Shown here: piece by piece, positions 1 through 8,102 of the stretch
How the letters are laid out: every line of letters begins with the position of its first letter
Numbering within the stretch: the first letter of the stretch is position 1
NCBI GenBank assembly: GCA_019247335.1
Contig: JAFAPB010000046.1
Location: forward strand, 1-33,594
Length of the DNA: 33,594 bases
From: Candidatus Kaiserbacteria bacterium
GTDB lineage: Bacteria; Patescibacteriota; Minisyncoccia; Phycocordibacterales; UBA2100
Direction: 5' to 3'
Translations under genes and position numbers: made by a program
The notes under the pieces: generated by a model
Seen by the model: the letters and a program-made list of their open reading frames with translations, nothing else
Database searches by the model: none
What the model was told of the DNA's origin: nothing

Positions 1-1
1 G

Positions 2-1027
2 GTCTCGACCGCGGTCAATCCCGGCAGCGGTGTGAACCTCGGAACGATCACGCTTGTGGGTAACCCCTCGGGCGCGACGATCACCTCGATCCCGCTCACA
101 GTGACTCCGGGCAGCGGCGGCTCGTTCTCGAACCTGTCGAACTGCCAGATCTTTAACAGCTCGGGCCTCTCGGTCACGTCCGGCACGCCGGTCACGATCG
201 GCAGCGGCTCGAATGCGTTCAACTTGAACGCGCCTCTTAACCTCGGTAGCGGCACGACGACCTTGACGGTCCGCTGCGATGTCAGCGCCTCGACGGCTTC
301 CGGCTCGACCTTCCAGGTCATCGCCGGCACCCCGACGCTCACGCCGTCGCTCAACGTCAACCTCGACACCGCCCCGTCCGTTCCGCGCGGCTCGACTGAC
401 GTTGCCCTCGCGAACATCTCTGTCGGCGGCCTTAATTCCGGCGGCACAGTAAATGTCCGCTCTATTCCGCTCACGATCAATGCGGGCTCGGGCGGCTCGG
501 TCGCGAATCTCGCGAACTGCCGCATCCGCGATACGCAGAACGTTGACGGTCAGCTGACAGCCCCGGTATCAGTCTCGAGCGGCACCGCGACGACGTTCGT
601 CTTCTCGAACCCGCTCTCGGTCTTCGCAGGCACGGCTCCGATGCTCGCACTTGCGTGCGATGTCCAGCCGGCGACTCCGATCGGCAGCACCTTCACGATC
701 TCCGCTGATCCGGGCTCCGTTTCGGCGACCAACAGCTCCGGCGGCACAGTCACGGCGACCCCGGTCGTCGGCGTCGGCCCCAATGGCCTTCCTGCTTCGC
801 TCTCCGGCACGGTTATCGTGACTGACACAACCGGCACTGGTACTGGCACAACTGGTACCGGCACTGGTACGACCGGCACAGGTACGGGCACGACTGGCAC
901 CTCGACCGGTACCCCGGGCATCCCGAACACCGGCGTAGGCGATGTTGCGCAGACCTTCGCGATCCTTGCGGCGGCGGCGCTCATCGCGCTCGCCAGCGGT
1001 TTCTACCTCCGCCGCTCGCTCCGCTAG
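2..1027 (+). CDS. Surface-anchored repeat protein, 5'-truncated
   Basis: The reading frame is open to the left edge, so this is the C-terminal part of a larger exported protein; a GTG at 32 is only an internal codon. The visible part holds two related beta-rich Ser/Thr/Gly repeats, each with an 'SIPLT' strand and an 'NLxNC' motif, so about one cysteine per repeat unit. A Thr-Gly repeat linker follows (about 821-916). The end is a sorting-signal-like tail: IPNTG, a hydrophobic segment of about 20 residues, then RRSLR. This tripartite layout matches sortase substrates (LPXTG class), which would anchor the protein at the cell surface. No sortase gene is visible here. The function beyond surface exposure is unknown. 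A strong terminator follows directly. Confidence 0.85.
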   Translation, partial: VSTAVNPGSGVNLGTITLVGNPSGATITSIPLTVTPGSGGSFSNLSNCQIFNSSGLSVTSGTPVTIGSGSNAFNLNAPLNLGSGTTTLTVRCDVSASTASGSTFQVIAGTPTLTPSLNVNLDTAPSVPRGSTDVALANISVGGLNSGGTVNVRSIPLTINAGSGGSVANLANCRIRDTQNVDGQLTAPVSVSSGTATTFVFSNPLSVFAGTAPMLALACDVQPATPIGSTFTISADPGSVSATNSSGGTVTATPVVGVGPNGLPASLSGTVIVTDTTGTGTGTTGTGTGTTGTGTGTTGTSTGTPGIPNTGVGDVAQTFAILAAAALIALASGFYLRRSLR

Positions 1028-1045
1028 TCTCTCCAAGGAGTAAAG

Positions 1046-1075
1046 AAAAAGTCCGCTTCGGCGGACTTTTTCTTT
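1046..1075. terminator. Bidirectional intrinsic terminator
   Basis: An 11-bp stem (1046-1056 with 1061-1071) closes a TTCG tetraloop, with an A-run before and a T-run after. It lies between the convergent ends of the surface protein (+) and the hybrid kinase (-) and can serve both. Confidence 0.9.
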
Positions 1076-1078
1076 TGG

Positions 1079-3097
1079 TTATGAAAGTTGCGCAAAGAGC
1101 CCCTGGATGTCGGTAAGTCCGACGGGCTTCGTGAGATGCGCGGTGAATCCCGCATCCTTCGCTTTCTGTACATCGCTCGCAAGGCCGTATCCGGTCAGCG
1201 CGACGACCGGGAGCGTCACGCCGCGCGAGCGGATCTCACGGACCAGCTGGTAGCCGTCCATTTCCGGCATGCCAATGTCGAGGAGGATCACGTCGAAGTG
1301 CGAAAGATCGCTCTCGAGCGTCTCTTTCGCTGAATAGCGTGCCTGGGCGCGCATGTCGATCTTATTGAGAAGCCGCGCGAGCGCGTCGGCCGCGGGAGAG
1401 TTGTCATCGACGATGAGCACGCTCAAACCCTTCGCGGCCGGTGTCGCCGGCGATGCGCTCGTATTTTTGGATTGATCCGCTGCAAGCGGGAGTTCGATGG
1501 TAAAAGTGCTGCCACGTCCGGGGCCATCGCTCTGCGCATAGACGCTGCCATGGTGCAACTCGACAATGCGTCGGACAAGCGGCAGCCCGATGCCAAGCCC
1601 CGTATTCGTGCCGACGCCATGCTTGCCCTGGTAGTACATCTCGAATATCTTTGTGAGATCTTCTTTCGCGATACCCGCGCCGCTGTCGGAAACGATGATC
1701 TTAGCGCGATCATCTTCCGCTTGCACGTCTACTTTTATCGATCCGCCCGCCGGCGTAAATTTGGCGGCGTTGGTCACGAGATTGATGACCGCTTGTTCGA
1801 TGCGGGTCTGATCGACCTCCGCATAGATCGGCTTGCCGGGGAAATGCGTCGAGAGCGTGATGTCGGCGGCGCGGACGAGCGATTCAGCTGACTTGAGCGC
1901 GCGGTCGACAAGCGAGGTCAGCTCGTGCCGCGCGGTATTGATGACGATCTTGCCGCTCGTGAAGCGCGTCACATCGAGCAGGTCGTTCAAAAGGCGTGCC
2001 ATGTGATCGAACTGGTGCTCGATGACATCGATCTCATCGCGGATCTCCGGTGGGATCTCCTTGAAGCGGAGCATCTCGATCGAACTTCTGATCGGCGCTA
2101 AGGGATTTCTCAATTCATGCGAGAGCGAGGCGAGGAAGTCATCCTTCGCCTCATCGCGCTTTTTGATCTCCTCATAGAGCCTCGCGTTATCCAAAAGAAC
2201 GCCGACATGGTGGCAGAATTCTTGAAAGAAAGTCAGGTCCTCTTCGCTGTACACGCGGCCGCTCTCCGCATACGCAAGGGTCATGGCGCCGAGACCTTTG
2301 CCGCGCGAATCGATCGGTATCACCATGACGGATTTGAGCGAGAGCTTGCGGATCGCCTGGTACTGCTCCTCGTCGAGCGCGCTTTCGCGAAGTATTTCAT
2401 CCGTAATGACGGGGACAAACTGCGCTTTTCCGCTTTTGATGACTTGGTAGACGGACCCAGGCGCATTCGGATCCGGCGGATATCGGCGTTCAAATTCGAA
2501 CACGTAATCGATCATTGTCTGATCTCGGTGCACGACGACGACGCGCTCGACCTTGCCGGATTCGTTTATGACATCGATAGCGCACCAGTCGGCGAGCGAC
2601 GGCACCGCGAGCTGTGCTTTTTTCGTGAGACGCTCGCGGAAGTCGTCCGTGAGCGAGAGCATTTTTGCGGACTCGACCATGAAGCGCAGCCTGTCCTCGC
2701 GCGCTTTCTTGCGCGTGATATTGCGCACGGTCGCAACCGCATATTCCAGTTTGCCGTCCTGCTCGATACGTTTGCATGTCACCGAGAGCCACGTATGCGT
2801 GCCGTCCGGCGCAACGTATTCGAATACCTTATCCTCGGTCTCAATGCCATTGAATACCTGTGCGATAGGGAAGTCTTCTCGAAGTATCACGCTGCCTTTC
2901 TCGTCGCGCAGCTGGTGCCGCTCGATGAGATCGTTGAGCGACCAACCGACGCCGTTGTGGCCGCCGGTAATGTGCCGCATGGCATCGTTCACAAAGAGCA
3001 ATTTGCGGTTCGCGTCGAAGACGGCGACGCCCTGATCGAGGGTGGAGAAAAGGGCTTTGAGCGCAGGATCCCGCTCAAAATCATGCGTCATAGCCAT
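1079..3097 (-). CDS. Hybrid sensor histidine kinase (PAS-GAF-HisKA-HATPase-REC)
   Basis: This 672-residue signal-transduction kinase has no transmembrane segment, so it is probably cytoplasmic. In order: a PAS domain (about 10-130), a GAF domain (about 145-305), a dimerisation/phosphoacceptor domain with SHELRNP (His327), an ATPase domain with N-box NLVTNAAKF (Asn443), G1 DSGAG (about 471) and G2 GLGIGLPL (about 500), then a C-terminal receiver with LLDIGMPEMDG (phosphoacceptor Asp607) and conserved Lys657. Phosphate would pass from His327 to Asp607. No separate response regulator or output domain is adjacent, so the downstream partner is unknown. The start is preceded by a TATAGT box 9 nt upstream inside an inverted repeat and by no Shine-Dalgarno. 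Confidence 0.93.
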   Translation of the reverse strand: MAMTHDFERDPALKALFSTLDQGVAVFDANRKLLFVNDAMRHITGGHNGVGWSLNDLIERHQLRDEKGSVILREDFPIAQVFNGIETEDKVFEYVAPDGTHTWLSVTCKRIEQDGKLEYAVATVRNITRKKAREDRLRFMVESAKMLSLTDDFRERLTKKAQLAVPSLADWCAIDVINESGKVERVVVVHRDQTMIDYVFEFERRYPPDPNAPGSVYQVIKSGKAQFVPVITDEILRESALDEEQYQAIRKLSLKSVMVIPIDSRGKGLGAMTLAYAESGRVYSEEDLTFFQEFCHHVGVLLDNARLYEEIKKRDEAKDDFLASLSHELRNPLAPIRSSIEMLRFKEIPPEIRDEIDVIEHQFDHMARLLNDLLDVTRFTSGKIVINTARHELTSLVDRALKSAESLVRAADITLSTHFPGKPIYAEVDQTRIEQAVINLVTNAAKFTPAGGSIKVDVQAEDDRAKIIVSDSGAGIAKEDLTKIFEMYYQGKHGVGTNTGLGIGLPLVRRIVELHHGSVYAQSDGPGRGSTFTIELPLAADQSKNTSASPATPAAKGLSVLIVDDNSPAADALARLLNKIDMRAQARYSAKETLESDLSHFDVILLDIGMPEMDGYQLVREIRSRGVTLPVVALTGYGLASDVQKAKDAGFTAHLTKPVGLTDIQGLFAQLS

Positions 3098-3099
3098 TA

Positions 3100-3120
3100 A
3101 AAGAAGACTATACCTTCTTT
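3100..3120 (-). promoter_or_regulatory. -10 box inside inverted repeat upstream of the hybrid kinase
   Basis: AAAGAAG (3100-3106) and CTTCTTT (3114-3120) form a perfect 7-bp inverted repeat around a 7-nt centre that contains the minus-strand -10 TATAGT (3107-3112). The ATG (3097) begins 9 nt downstream of the box. This could be an operator covering the promoter, or a weak hairpin. Confidence 0.5.
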
Positions 3121-3142
3121 AAGATGAGCGAATCATGAAGAA

Positions 3143-3904
3143 CTACGCCGTGAAAATGAAGACTGCTGCGGCAAGAAGGATCCGGTAGATACCGAACGGT
3201 ACAAAACTGTAGCGGCGGATGGCGGCGAGGAGGAAGCGGATGCCGAGAATAGCGACGACGAACGATACGACAAAACCGACGAGGAGGACGCCGATACCGC
3301 CGCTCTCGATCGTACCGAAGCTCTTCAGGATATCGAGCGCGGACGCTGCGGCCATGGTCGGCACGGCGAGGAGAAATGAGAATTCGACGATCGTCGCGCG
3401 CTTGAGGCCCAAAAGCATGCCGCCGACGATCGTCGCTGCCGAGCGCGAAACGCCGGGGATGATCGCAATCGCCTGGAAGAGGCCGATGAGCGCGGCTTGC
3501 TTGTACGTGATCGAGGAGAGCGATTCTTGGTCGCCCTCGGTATGCAGATATTCAAATGCGATGAGTACGATGCCGCCGATAAGCAGCGCCCACAGGACGA
3601 CGGTTTCGTTGCCAATGAGGTATATCTTTACGATCTTATAGAGCGCAAGCCCGATGATACCGGTCGGGAGGAACGCGACGAATAATTTTTTGAGTATTTC
3701 GATATCGAGAAAGCGACGCCAATAGAGGACAACGACGGCGAGGATCGCACCGAGCTGGATCACGATCTCAAAGCTCTTGAGAAAATCTGTTTGCGGTATT
3801 TGCAACAAGTGGCTTACCAGTATCTGGTGGCCTGTCGAGGAAATCGGCAGAAATTCGGTAAAACCCTCGATGACGCCGAGGATGATCGCGTGGATGATGT
3901 TCAT
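3143..3904 (-). CDS. uppP: Undecaprenyl-diphosphatase UppP (BacA family)
   Basis: This integral membrane enzyme dephosphorylates undecaprenyl diphosphate to the monophosphate, recycling the lipid carrier for peptidoglycan synthesis. It has 253 residues, slightly below the usual 265-275. Both family signatures are present: EGFTEFLPISSTGH (13-26) near the N-terminus and PGVSRSAAT (150-158), with several hydrophobic segments. A minus-strand TATAGT box (3911-3916) ends exactly 6 nt before the ATG, implying a leaderless mRNA. The terminator of the upstream small gene occupies the place where a -35 would be. It fits with the elongasome genes at the right end of the window. Confidence 0.96.
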   Translation of the reverse strand: MNIIHAIILGVIEGFTEFLPISSTGHQILVSHLLQIPQTDFLKSFEIVIQLGAILAVVVLYWRRFLDIEILKKLFVAFLPTGIIGLALYKIVKIYLIGNETVVLWALLIGGIVLIAFEYLHTEGDQESLSSITYKQAALIGLFQAIAIIPGVSRSAATIVGGMLLGLKRATIVEFSFLLAVPTMAAASALDILKSFGTIESGGIGVLLVGFVVSFVVAILGIRFLLAAIRRYSFVPFGIYRILLAAAVFIFTA

Positions 3905-3910
3905 GAGAAC

Positions 3911-3916
3911 ACTATA
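3911..3916 (-). promoter_or_regulatory. -10 box of uppP (leaderless spacing)
   Basis: TATAGT on the minus strand ends 6 nt before the uppP ATG (3904). The expected -35 position falls within the preceding terminator hairpin. Confidence 0.6.
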
Positions 3917-3918
3917 GC

Positions 3919-3945
3919 AAAAGCCGCCTGCGTACGCAGGCGGCT
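3919..3945 (-). terminator. Intrinsic terminator of the small secreted protein gene
   Basis: A perfect 24-bp GC-rich palindrome (3922-3945) is followed on the minus strand by a short T-run (3919-3921). It lies just downstream of the stop at 3961 and abuts the uppP -10 box. Confidence 0.8.
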
Positions 3946-3960
3946 CTGCGGCGAGCGCCC

Positions 3961-4398
3961 TTAGAGCGAAAGCTCGGAGGAGGCGTTCGCGGAATCCGTA
4001 ACGCTCGCGCCGCCTTTGCAGGCCTTAGCGCTTGAGCGGTACTGCTTCCACGCGAGATCGCGCGCGGCGTTGTACGCCTTGCGCGCGTTCTTCATCGCGG
4101 TCGAGAAGTTGCTCCACGCGACTTTGACGGCGGCTTTCACGGTCTTCTGGTTTGTTCCCGTGTAGGCGCTCGCGAGTGCGGAAGCGCGAGCGGAGTACGC
4201 GGCGCTTGCTGCAGAGGTGAAGGTGGCGAGCGAAGAGCCGATGGCCGCTTCACGCGTCGCGACAGCCGCGCCGACGCATTGAATCGTTGTGTTCGATCCG
4301 GCCGCCGGCGATGTCGACGCCTGCGCGTAAGCGATGGCTGCACTGCCGAGAACTACGCTGGCCCCGATTGCTCCCGTAAGAATGAGTTTTTTGAACAT
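3961..4398 (-). CDS. Small exported alanine-rich helical protein, unknown function
   Basis: The 145-residue protein starts with a clear signal peptide: KK, a hydrophobic core, then an AYAQA cleavage region near residue 25. The mature part is rich in Ala, Ser, Lys and Tyr and predicted mostly helical, with two cysteines (one near residue 41, the other in the C-terminal third, in an 'SSAKACKGG' stretch). I recognise no enzyme motif. It is probably secreted or held in the envelope. The minus-strand TATTAT at 4417-4422 could be its -10 and would give a short leader of about 11 nt, unlike most neighbours. It has its own strong terminator. Length and composition resemble short secreted hypotheticals common in CPR genomes; that likeness is an impression, not a search result. 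Confidence 0.75.
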   Translation of the reverse strand: MFKKLILTGAIGASVVLGSAAIAYAQASTSPAAGSNTTIQCVGAAVATREAAIGSSLATFTSAASAAYSARASALASAYTGTNQKTVKAAVKVAWSNFSTAMKNARKAYNAARDLAWKQYRSSAKACKGGASVTDSANASSELSL

Positions 4399-4431
4399 GA
4401 TTGATGAATGATGCAGATAATAATTCGTCGA

Positions 4432-4740
4432 TCAGCCGAGCGGTGGCCCGCGTGATGCGCGTGCTAAACGATCGTATTCAGGCGTCACGATTCGCGCCGG
4501 TTCAGTTCGACGGCGCGTGTGCGACGCCATAAGAGCGGCCCCGAGAACCGACAAGATGAGCGGGAGGATCATCGCGTCGCCCAAAAGGGTTTTCGCGATG
4601 GAGAGCGTGATCGAAGAGACAGCAGCACCGTCTATGTCACTCGCGTCTGTTGCGGTGATCCCGCGCGCCACGCCATAGAGAAAGACAGCAATAAGGAGGG
4701 AAACTATCAGAGCGAACGAGAGGACGTTCTGATACCGCAT
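4432..4740 (-). CDS. Small two-TM membrane protein, unknown function
   Basis: The 102-residue protein has two hydrophobic segments (about 8-27 and 50-72) separated by an acidic, Ser/Thr-rich loop, and a basic C-terminal tail starting HTRRR, which suggests an inside tail. No family is recognised. Its ATG is preceded by the minus-strand -10 box TATACT (4747-4752) at exactly 6 nt, so it probably starts its own leaderless transcript. Confidence 0.65.
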   Translation of the reverse strand: MRYQNVLSFALIVSLLIAVFLYGVARGITATDASDIDGAAVSSITLSIAKTLLGDAMILPLILSVLGAALMASHTRRRTEPARIVTPEYDRLARASRGPPLG

Positions 4741-4746
4741 CTATGC

Positions 4747-4752
4747 AGTATA
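4747..4752 (-). promoter_or_regulatory. -10 box with leaderless spacing
   Basis: TATACT on the minus strand ends 6 nt before the ATG at 4740. Confidence 0.55.
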
Positions 4753-4774
4753 CCGCGCTTATCGCGACGCTTGG

Positions 4775-4879
4775 TCACTCAATATCGTCATCTTCTTCGG
4801 TCGTATCCGCGGTGGTCTCTGGTACGTCGTTCTTGCGACGATCCCGCCATTCGTCCTCACTCTCGGGAGCGTTATCCAT
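4775..4879 (-). CDS. Possible 34-residue acidic ORF
   Basis: An ATG one base after the stop of the VOC gene opens a 34-codon frame on the same strand. Its second half is strongly acidic (TTEEDDDIE end) and it has a central basic patch WRDRRK. No family is recognised and no good Shine-Dalgarno is visible; if real it would be translationally coupled to the VOC gene. It may equally be a chance frame. Confidence 0.35.
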   Translation of the reverse strand: MDNAPESEDEWRDRRKNDVPETTADTTEEDDDIE

Positions 4880-4880
4880 A

Positions 4881-5297
4881 TCAATTGTTGATGATGGTGA
4901 CACTCGGGGCTGCGGCTGCTTCTTCAGCGGCAGGGTTGGGATCATGATAGACGACCTCGATATTGTTGCCGTCGACATCTTTTGCGAACGCCGCGTAATA
5001 GCCGGGCGAGTAATCCTTGCGGTAGCCGGGCGCGCCGTTATCAATACCGCCTGATGCGAGCGCAGCCGCATGAAATGCATTCACCGTTTCTTTGTCGCGC
5101 GCTCTGAATGCGACATGCGAATGCTCGGCGGCTTCTTTTTGCGAGATCCAAAAATCCGCCTCCGGGTCGCCGAATCCGACGACGGACCACTCTGGCATTT
5201 CCATCTTGATCGAATAGCCGAGCGGCTTGAGCGCCGCCGCGTAAAACGCTTTTGCTTTGTCGATATCGCTCACGTAGATTCCGATGTGATCGAGCAT
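4881..5297 (-). CDS. VOC-superfamily (glyoxalase/bleomycin-resistance fold) protein
   Basis: The 138-residue protein has the paired beta-alpha-beta-beta-beta layout of the vicinal oxygen chelate fold. The N-terminus MLDHIGIYVSDIDKAKAFY is the classic first strand/helix with a metal-ligand-type His4. A second half carries HVAFRARDKETV and ends with a DVDGNNIEVVYHDP strand with a Glu at the usual metal-ligand position. Members bind divalent metals and act as lyases, dioxygenases or drug-binding proteins; the substrate cannot be assigned. The C-terminal 15 residues are an Ala/Glu-rich extension. The start is the only sensible ATG. Confidence 0.88.
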   Translation of the reverse strand: MLDHIGIYVSDIDKAKAFYAAALKPLGYSIKMEMPEWSVVGFGDPEADFWISQKEAAEHSHVAFRARDKETVNAFHAAALASGGIDNGAPGYRKDYSPGYYAAFAKDVDGNNIEVVYHDPNPAAEEAAAAPSVTIINN

Positions 5298-5363
5298 AGG
5301 AGAGAAAGTACTAATTGCTATGTCGTAACTGTAAAACGACCTTTATGCGAAGTCCATGAAGAT

Positions 5364-6689
5364 TCAGGCGCGCGCTTCGGCGGGCTCGTCGAGATGGACG
5401 ATCTGGGCGTTCTTCGCTCCGATCAAGCGCGAGACGGCCGAGAAAAGCGATTGCGGGTCGGTCATCTGCAGCTTGGCACGCTGCCAATCGAACTTGCCGC
5501 GCACGTAGTAGCGCGGATCGCGCACCCCTTCGCGCACATCGAGATTTTCCATCCCGATCTCATCGCCATAATACGTGATGTGCGCGCCCGGCAGGGAATA
5601 GAAGAGTCGATAGAGCTCTTCCATTTTTTTGCGGTCGTTCTGAAAGATGTTCGCGATGCGTATCGCCGTCCTCCCGGAGCGCTCCCAGACGTAGCGGCGA
5701 TCAGGGTCAAGGAAGGCGAGAAGCGCCGCGCGCTCTTCTTCTGGCACGGTGCCGAACGAGACCTCGTCGTGATTGCGCAGAAAGATCGCCCACTGGCAAT
5801 TTTCAGGAATATCGAGCGACTCGAGCAGCGTCTTGCGCACCCGCTCCGGGTCGCTCCGCTGCAGCGAGAGCCAGATCTGTTCCATGAGGCCGAAGTGGTA
5901 GGCCATGTGGCATTCGTCGCCCTTGCCGAAGTATTCCTTGGTCGTTGCGATATCGTGATGCGCTTCGGCGACGAGGATGACCTCGGGGTATTTTTCTTCC
6001 AAGCGCGCGCGGATCTTCTTGAGCATCGCGTGGGTCTCCGGAATGCCTTTGCTCGATGTGCCTTCGCGCTTAATGATGTAGCACGCTGCGTCGAGCCGGA
6101 ATCCGTCGACGCCGATCTCCGCCCAGAATTCCATATTCGCCAGCATTTCTTCGAAGACAGCAGGATTATCCCAGTTGAGGTCGGGCTGCTCGGGGTAGAA
6201 GGTCGCATAGTAATACTCATTGGTCTCGGCGTCGTAGATCCAATTGTTCGGCTTGATGTCGGGGAATGCATTGGTCGCGCCCGCGAATTCCGTGCCCTTC
6301 TCGCTCCAGAGATAATAGTCGCGCTTGGGGCTCTCTTTGGAGCTGCGCGCCTCGATGAACCACGGATGTTCGACGGAGGTGTGGTTGAAAACGAAATCGA
6401 CGATGATACGGATGCCGCAGCCGTGCGCCGCTTTCACGAGCGCCTTGAAATCATCCAGCGTCCCGAGCTCCGGGCGGATGTTGCGATAGTCCGACACGTC
6501 ATAGCCTTCGTCGACTAAAGGCGAGGGGTAATGCGGCAGAATGTGGAGGCAATTGATGCCGAGCTTCGTAAAATAGTCGAGGTTTTCCGTGAGTGTCGGA
6601 ATATCGCCCGCAAATTTATCGATGTACAGCTCGTATATCTTGGCGTCCTTCCACCAATATTTTTTTTGGCCATTTATTTTTTTCGCCAT
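5364..6689 (-). CDS. GH13 alpha-glucosyl enzyme, trehalose-synthase-like
   Basis: The 441-residue alpha-amylase-superfamily barrel has all four conserved regions: DFVFNHTS (98-105), GFRLDAACY with nucleophile Asp200, VAEAHH with acid/base Glu242, and FLRNHDE with Asp308. Segments such as HYPSPLVDEGYDVSDY, EARSSKESPKRDYYLW and CQWAIFLRNHDE resemble maltose alpha-D-glucosyltransferase (TreS) and related alpha-glucosidases more than starch amylases. It has no signal peptide, so it probably acts in the cytoplasm on maltose or short maltodextrins. It ends soon after YYGDEIGM and largely lacks the C-terminal beta domain. I chose the ATG at 6689; upstream sequence in frame is basic and non-homologous and runs back through the neighbouring gene's 5' end. 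Confidence 0.88.
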   Translation of the reverse strand: MAKKINGQKKYWWKDAKIYELYIDKFAGDIPTLTENLDYFTKLGINCLHILPHYPSPLVDEGYDVSDYRNIRPELGTLDDFKALVKAAHGCGIRIIVDFVFNHTSVEHPWFIEARSSKESPKRDYYLWSEKGTEFAGATNAFPDIKPNNWIYDAETNEYYYATFYPEQPDLNWDNPAVFEEMLANMEFWAEIGVDGFRLDAACYIIKREGTSSKGIPETHAMLKKIRARLEEKYPEVILVAEAHHDIATTKEYFGKGDECHMAYHFGLMEQIWLSLQRSDPERVRKTLLESLDIPENCQWAIFLRNHDEVSFGTVPEEERAALLAFLDPDRRYVWERSGRTAIRIANIFQNDRKKMEELYRLFYSLPGAHITYYGDEIGMENLDVREGVRDPRYYVRGKFDWQRAKLQMTDPQSLFSAVSRLIGAKNAQIVHLDEPAEARA

Positions 6690-6782
6690 ATTCGCATTGT
6701 TACTATATTCGGTGATAGACGTATGAAAAAACGTATCCACAGGCGGTGCAAATATGCGTGCGGAAGGCGATAGCATGAAGGC

Positions 6783-8060
6783 ATGAGAAAGGGGGTCGTC
6801 GCGCTTATACTCCTCACGTTTTTCGCGACGGCTATCATCTCCGTGAGCGGGCACACCGTCGCGCTCCGGAAACGCCTCTCTGATTTTGCGCTCGCGGCAA
6901 AGACCGCAAGCAATCATCCACATGCGGTGCGCATGCAGGCGGCCTCCGGCGCGATGCTCGCCTACTACGACGAAGAGGGCAATTGGGTCGACGAGCAGCC
7001 TATCATCTATTACGAAACGCCGTACCCCGCTGTTACACCGGATCAGGTCCCGAATACCGTCTCGATCCCGTGGAACAGCATCCAGACCGATCCGTGCGCG
7101 CCGACGACCGTCGAGGAGATGAACGACGGCAGCAGCTGCTATGCGCCGATCCAGGATATTAACTGGGCCGCGCAGTCACCCTGGTACTCCGTGCCGGATT
7201 ACGGTCCCGCTTACGACCCATCGACGTATCAGCCGATGCCCATGGGCGGCGCTGATCAGGGATACGTGCCGACGTCGGATTCGAACGTTCTCTACAACAC
7301 TGATACGCAGACGTATTACGATCCTATCTCCGACACGCATTACGATCCATCTTCGAATACGTACTACGACCCCAACACCGACACGACATACGACGCAAAC
7401 ACCGGCGCAGTCATCGGCTCATCGCAACCGTACGATCAAGCGTACTCGTACTATCAACAGCAGCCGGTGCAACAGAGTTGGTACCAGCGCATGCTGCCTG
7501 GCTTCAGCAGCATCATCACGCCGCTTTTGCCGCCTTTGTACCAGCCGACGAGCGTTTCGCCGATCTACATCGAACCGCAGCCGCCCGCGCCCCAGCCGGA
7601 CTGTCAGGTGGCGGTATCACCGCAGACCATCGCCTACGGTGGCTCGGCTATCGTCTCCTGGATATCTCGCAATGCGACGCGTGCATCGCTAAACAATTAC
7701 GGTTCGATCCCGCTCTCAGGCTCGCAGACATTAAATAATCTTACGAGCTCGCGCACCTTCGGTGTGACAGTCTCGGGTCCGGGCGGCGACAATGCGTGCT
7801 ATGCGACGCTCGTCGTCCAGCCGCAGCCCCAGCCGCCGACCTGTATGATCTCCGCATATCCTGCCGACATCTCTCACGGCCAGAGCGCGAACCTCGCATG
7901 GAACTCATCGAATGCGTCGAGCGCGACGCTCTCCGGTATCGGCCCGGTCGCGCCCTCGGGCGGGACCATGATTGCCCCCACGCAGACGGCAAGCTTTACG
8001 CTCACCGTCTCCGGGAACGGCCGATCGGGCAGCTGCTCGACCCGCATAACGGTGCATTAA
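6783..8060 (+). CDS. Exported protein with octapeptide repeats and two Ig-like domains
   Basis: The 425-residue protein has an N-terminal hydrophobic segment (residues 4-22) that is a signal peptide or membrane anchor. A Tyr/Pro/Gln-rich region follows, with four consecutive 8-residue repeats of the form T-Y-Y-D-P-x-S-D (177-208). Two homologous beta-sandwich domains (about 274-345 and 354-424) each carry the pattern C-x-V/I-S, G-G/Q-S-A, a W, S-N-A-T/S, and a distal Cys. Paired cysteines (274/339 and 354/418) suggest one disulfide per domain. Such domains are usual in surface adhesins or appendage proteins; the partner is unknown. It is read in the same direction as the tyrosine-rich protein just downstream. 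Confidence 0.82.
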   Translation: MRKGVVALILLTFFATAIISVSGHTVALRKRLSDFALAAKTASNHPHAVRMQAASGAMLAYYDEEGNWVDEQPIIYYETPYPAVTPDQVPNTVSIPWNSIQTDPCAPTTVEEMNDGSSCYAPIQDINWAAQSPWYSVPDYGPAYDPSTYQPMPMGGADQGYVPTSDSNVLYNTDTQTYYDPISDTHYDPSSNTYYDPNTDTTYDANTGAVIGSSQPYDQAYSYYQQQPVQQSWYQRMLPGFSSIITPLLPPLYQPTSVSPIYIEPQPPAPQPDCQVAVSPQTIAYGGSAIVSWISRNATRASLNNYGSIPLSGSQTLNNLTSSRTFGVTVSGPGGDNACYATLVVQPQPQPPTCMISAYPADISHGQSANLAWNSSNASSATLSGIGPVAPSGGTMIAPTQTASFTLTVSGNGRSGSCSTRITVH

Positions 8061-8088
8061 TCTTCATCTTTTCTTACCGATAGCGGGG

Positions 8089-8094
8089 TATCGT
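8089..8094 (+). promoter_or_regulatory. Possible -10 box of the Tyr-rich protein gene
   Basis: TATCGT ends 8 nt before the ATG at 8103, fitting the close-spaced promoter pattern seen across the window. Confidence 0.35.
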
Positions 8095-8102
8095 GCCTCT
8101 AT

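Noticed and set aside
5070..6518. Long plus-strand frame (482 codons) antisense to the GH13 gene
   Set aside because: Shadow of the high-GC coding strand; the minus frame carries all GH13 catalytic motifs while this frame has biased Arg/Asp/His composition and no motif.
6690..6923. N-terminal extension of the GH13 protein
   Set aside because: The in-frame extension overlaps the divergent exported-protein gene and is not GH13-like; the start at 6689 matches the family N-terminus.
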